Origin: a bacterium
GTDB lineage: Bacteria; Blakebacterota; Blakebacteria; Blakebacterales; Blakebacteraceae
Reading direction: 5' to 3'
DNA: 6,204 bases
Assembly: GCA_025774615.1 (NCBI GenBank)
Contig: JALGVQ010000164.1
Span: 1 to 6,204 of the forward strand
Below the pieces are notes generated by a model. That model had not been told where the DNA came from, did no database searches, and was given only the letters and a program-made list of their open reading frames with translations. Position numbers and translations under genes: made by a program. Below are positions 5,328 through 6,204 of this stretch, one piece after another; the stretch's first letter is position 1; the number at the start of each line of letters is the position of its first letter.

Positions 5328-6204
5328 ATGAGACGACCGGCTACGTTCACGATCCTGGCTGCGGTCCTCCTCCTTGCTTCAGCTCTCACCGGCTGTGCCG
5401 GGTCCTCCCGGCAGACCGAGAGTGCGGCTGTGACCGAAGAGCAAACCCCAGATCGGCAAACTGAAAGAGTAGCCGTGCCCCGGGAGCAGACCCCTGAGGC
5501 CTGGGCCCGCGAACAATACGCTGCTGCCAGAAGGGAACTCCGTGCTGCGTTGGCAGCTGGCACGATCACCGAGGAGCAGGCCGAGGAACGCATGCTCGCG
5601 ATGATGACGCACATAACACAGGAGCAGGCCTTTGAAAGTGATATGCGTGAGCGGTTCACCGCCGCTGAGAGAGAACTCCGCGCTGCGGTGGAGGCTGGCA
5701 GGATCACGGAAGAACAGGCCCAGGAGCGGATGGTCGCGATACGGGAGCGCATAAGGCAGGAGCAGGCAACCGAACGCAGCATGCAGGAGCAATTTGCCAG
5801 CGCTGTGAGGGAGACCCGTGCCGCGGTAGAGGCGGGCGAGATATCTGAGGAGCAAGCCCATCAGCGGCTGACCGGGATGCTGGAGCATATGGCTCAGGAA
5901 CAGGCTCCTGAGCGCAACATGCGTGAACAATATGCCGTTGCCGGGCGGGAACTCCGCGCCGCGGTGGCGGCCGGCAGGATCACCGAAGAGCAGGCCAGGG
6001 AACGGATGATCGCGATGCGGGAGAGCATGGCCCGGGAGCAGACCCCTGAGGCCTGGGCCCGCGAACAATACGCTGCCGCTGAGAGAGAAATTCGCACCGC
6101 GGTGGCGGCTGGCACGATCACCGAGGAGCAGGCCGAGGAACGCCTGGTCGGAATGCGCCAGCGCATGGGCCGGGAGCAGGCCACCGAGAGCGGTGTACGC
6201 GAAC
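5328..6204 (+). CDS. Repeat-rich helical lipoprotein, 46-residue tandem repeats, C-terminus cut by window edge
   Basis: Unrecognised function. The frame stays open to the right edge (292 visible codons). A type II signal peptide is clear: MRRP, hydrophobic core 7-21, lipobox L-T-G-C with Cys23. After a short Glu/Gln/Arg-rich linker (24-52), the protein is a chain of 46-residue repeats, with five complete and a sixth beginning. Nearly invariant positions within each unit are E1, Q2, E5, E10, A15, R17, E18, R20, A22, A25, G26, I28, E30, E31, Q32, A33 and R36. The core (LRAAVxAGxITEEQAxxRM) looks like two helices joined by a Gly-x-Ile-Thr turn, similar in style to SHOCT-type hairpins. Strong charge and heptad-like Ala/Leu spacing suggest a coiled or solenoid rod. 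Start choice: AGGAG (5314-5318) is 9 nt before the ATG at 5328 but only 3 nt before the in-frame ATG at 5322. No Cys follows the lipobox. Confidence 0.9.
   Translation, partial: MRRPATFTILAAVLLLASALTGCAGSSRQTESAAVTEEQTPDRQTERVAVPREQTPEAWAREQYAAARRELRAALAAGTITEEQAEERMLAMMTHITQEQAFESDMRERFTAAERELRAAVEAGRITEEQAQERMVAIRERIRQEQATERSMQEQFASAVRETRAAVEAGEISEEQAHQRLTGMLEHMAQEQAPERNMREQYAVAGRELRAAVAAGRITEEQARERMIAMRESMAREQTPEAWAREQYAAAEREIRTAVAAGTITEEQAEERLVGMRQRMGREQATESGVRE
5484..6204 (+). repeat. 138-bp in-frame tandem repeat array (46 residues per unit)
   Basis: Units begin at 5484, 5622, 5760, 5898 and 6036, each exactly 138 bp, with a partial unit from 6174 to the window end. Unit length never varies, so no indel has been fixed in the visible array. 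Units 2-4 have diverged considerably at the DNA level. Units 1 and 5 share two long identical blocks: 46 bp (5479-5524 with 6031-6076) and 36 bp (5556-5591 with 6108-6143). The array continues past the edge, so copy number is unknown. Confidence 0.95.

Noticed and set aside
5379-6068. Long minus-strand open frames (229, 255 and 96 codons) opposite the repeat lipoprotein
   Set aside because: They mirror the 138-bp repeats: a GC-rich tandem array lacking stop-complement codons keeps antisense frames open. The plus frame has a signal peptide, lipobox, Shine-Dalgarno and conserved residues; the antisense frames have none.
5484-6204. CRISPR array
   Set aside because: The 138-bp repeats are in-frame protein-coding units, with no short identical repeats separated by unique spacers.

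Overview
The window is GC-rich, densely coded bacterial DNA. It looks like an environmental, probably marine-type, bacterium outside the classic model phyla. Three things suggest this: a Tat-type lipoprotein sulfatase, a reductive-dehalogenase-family protein without an export signal, and a six-bladed beta-propeller-like lipoprotein. This combination is familiar from Gemmatimonadota, Latescibacterota, Planctomycetota and Bacteroidota metagenome bins. The phylum assignment is inference; no rRNA or marker gene is present.

Left part (1-3556, minus strand). Three genes point leftwards in one probable transcription unit. In transcription order they are an exported calcineurin-like metallophosphoesterase (3556-2564), a corrinoid/iron-sulfur reductive dehalogenase-like protein (2495-1248), and a formylglycine-type sulfatase (1255 to the left edge, C-terminus cut off). 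The dehalogenase stop and sulfatase start overlap by 8 nt, so these two are probably translationally coupled. The sulfatase carries a twin-arginine signal with a lipobox-like Cys, while the dehalogenase has no export signal. A sulfate ester may therefore be removed outside the cytoplasm and the product reductively dehalogenated inside. Sulfated halogenated aromatics, such as algal bromophenol sulfates, would fit, but that is a hypothesis.

Middle (3557-3889). This is a divergent intergenic region of 333 bp between the leftward unit and the rightward genes. It holds three copies of a TACAAT(G/C)CCT decamer spaced exactly 23 bp apart, overlapping a candidate TATAAT promoter.

Right part (3890-6204, plus strand). 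A lipoprotein of probable six-bladed beta-propeller fold (3890-5131) is followed by about 190 bp of non-coding DNA with a long inverted repeat. Then comes a second lipoprotein, running off the right edge, built almost entirely of 46-residue tandem helical repeats (138-bp DNA repeats). Five full units and part of a sixth are visible. Units 1 and 5 are much closer to each other in DNA than to those between them. This repeat lipoprotein and the dehalogenase-sulfatase pair are the two most unusual items in the window.
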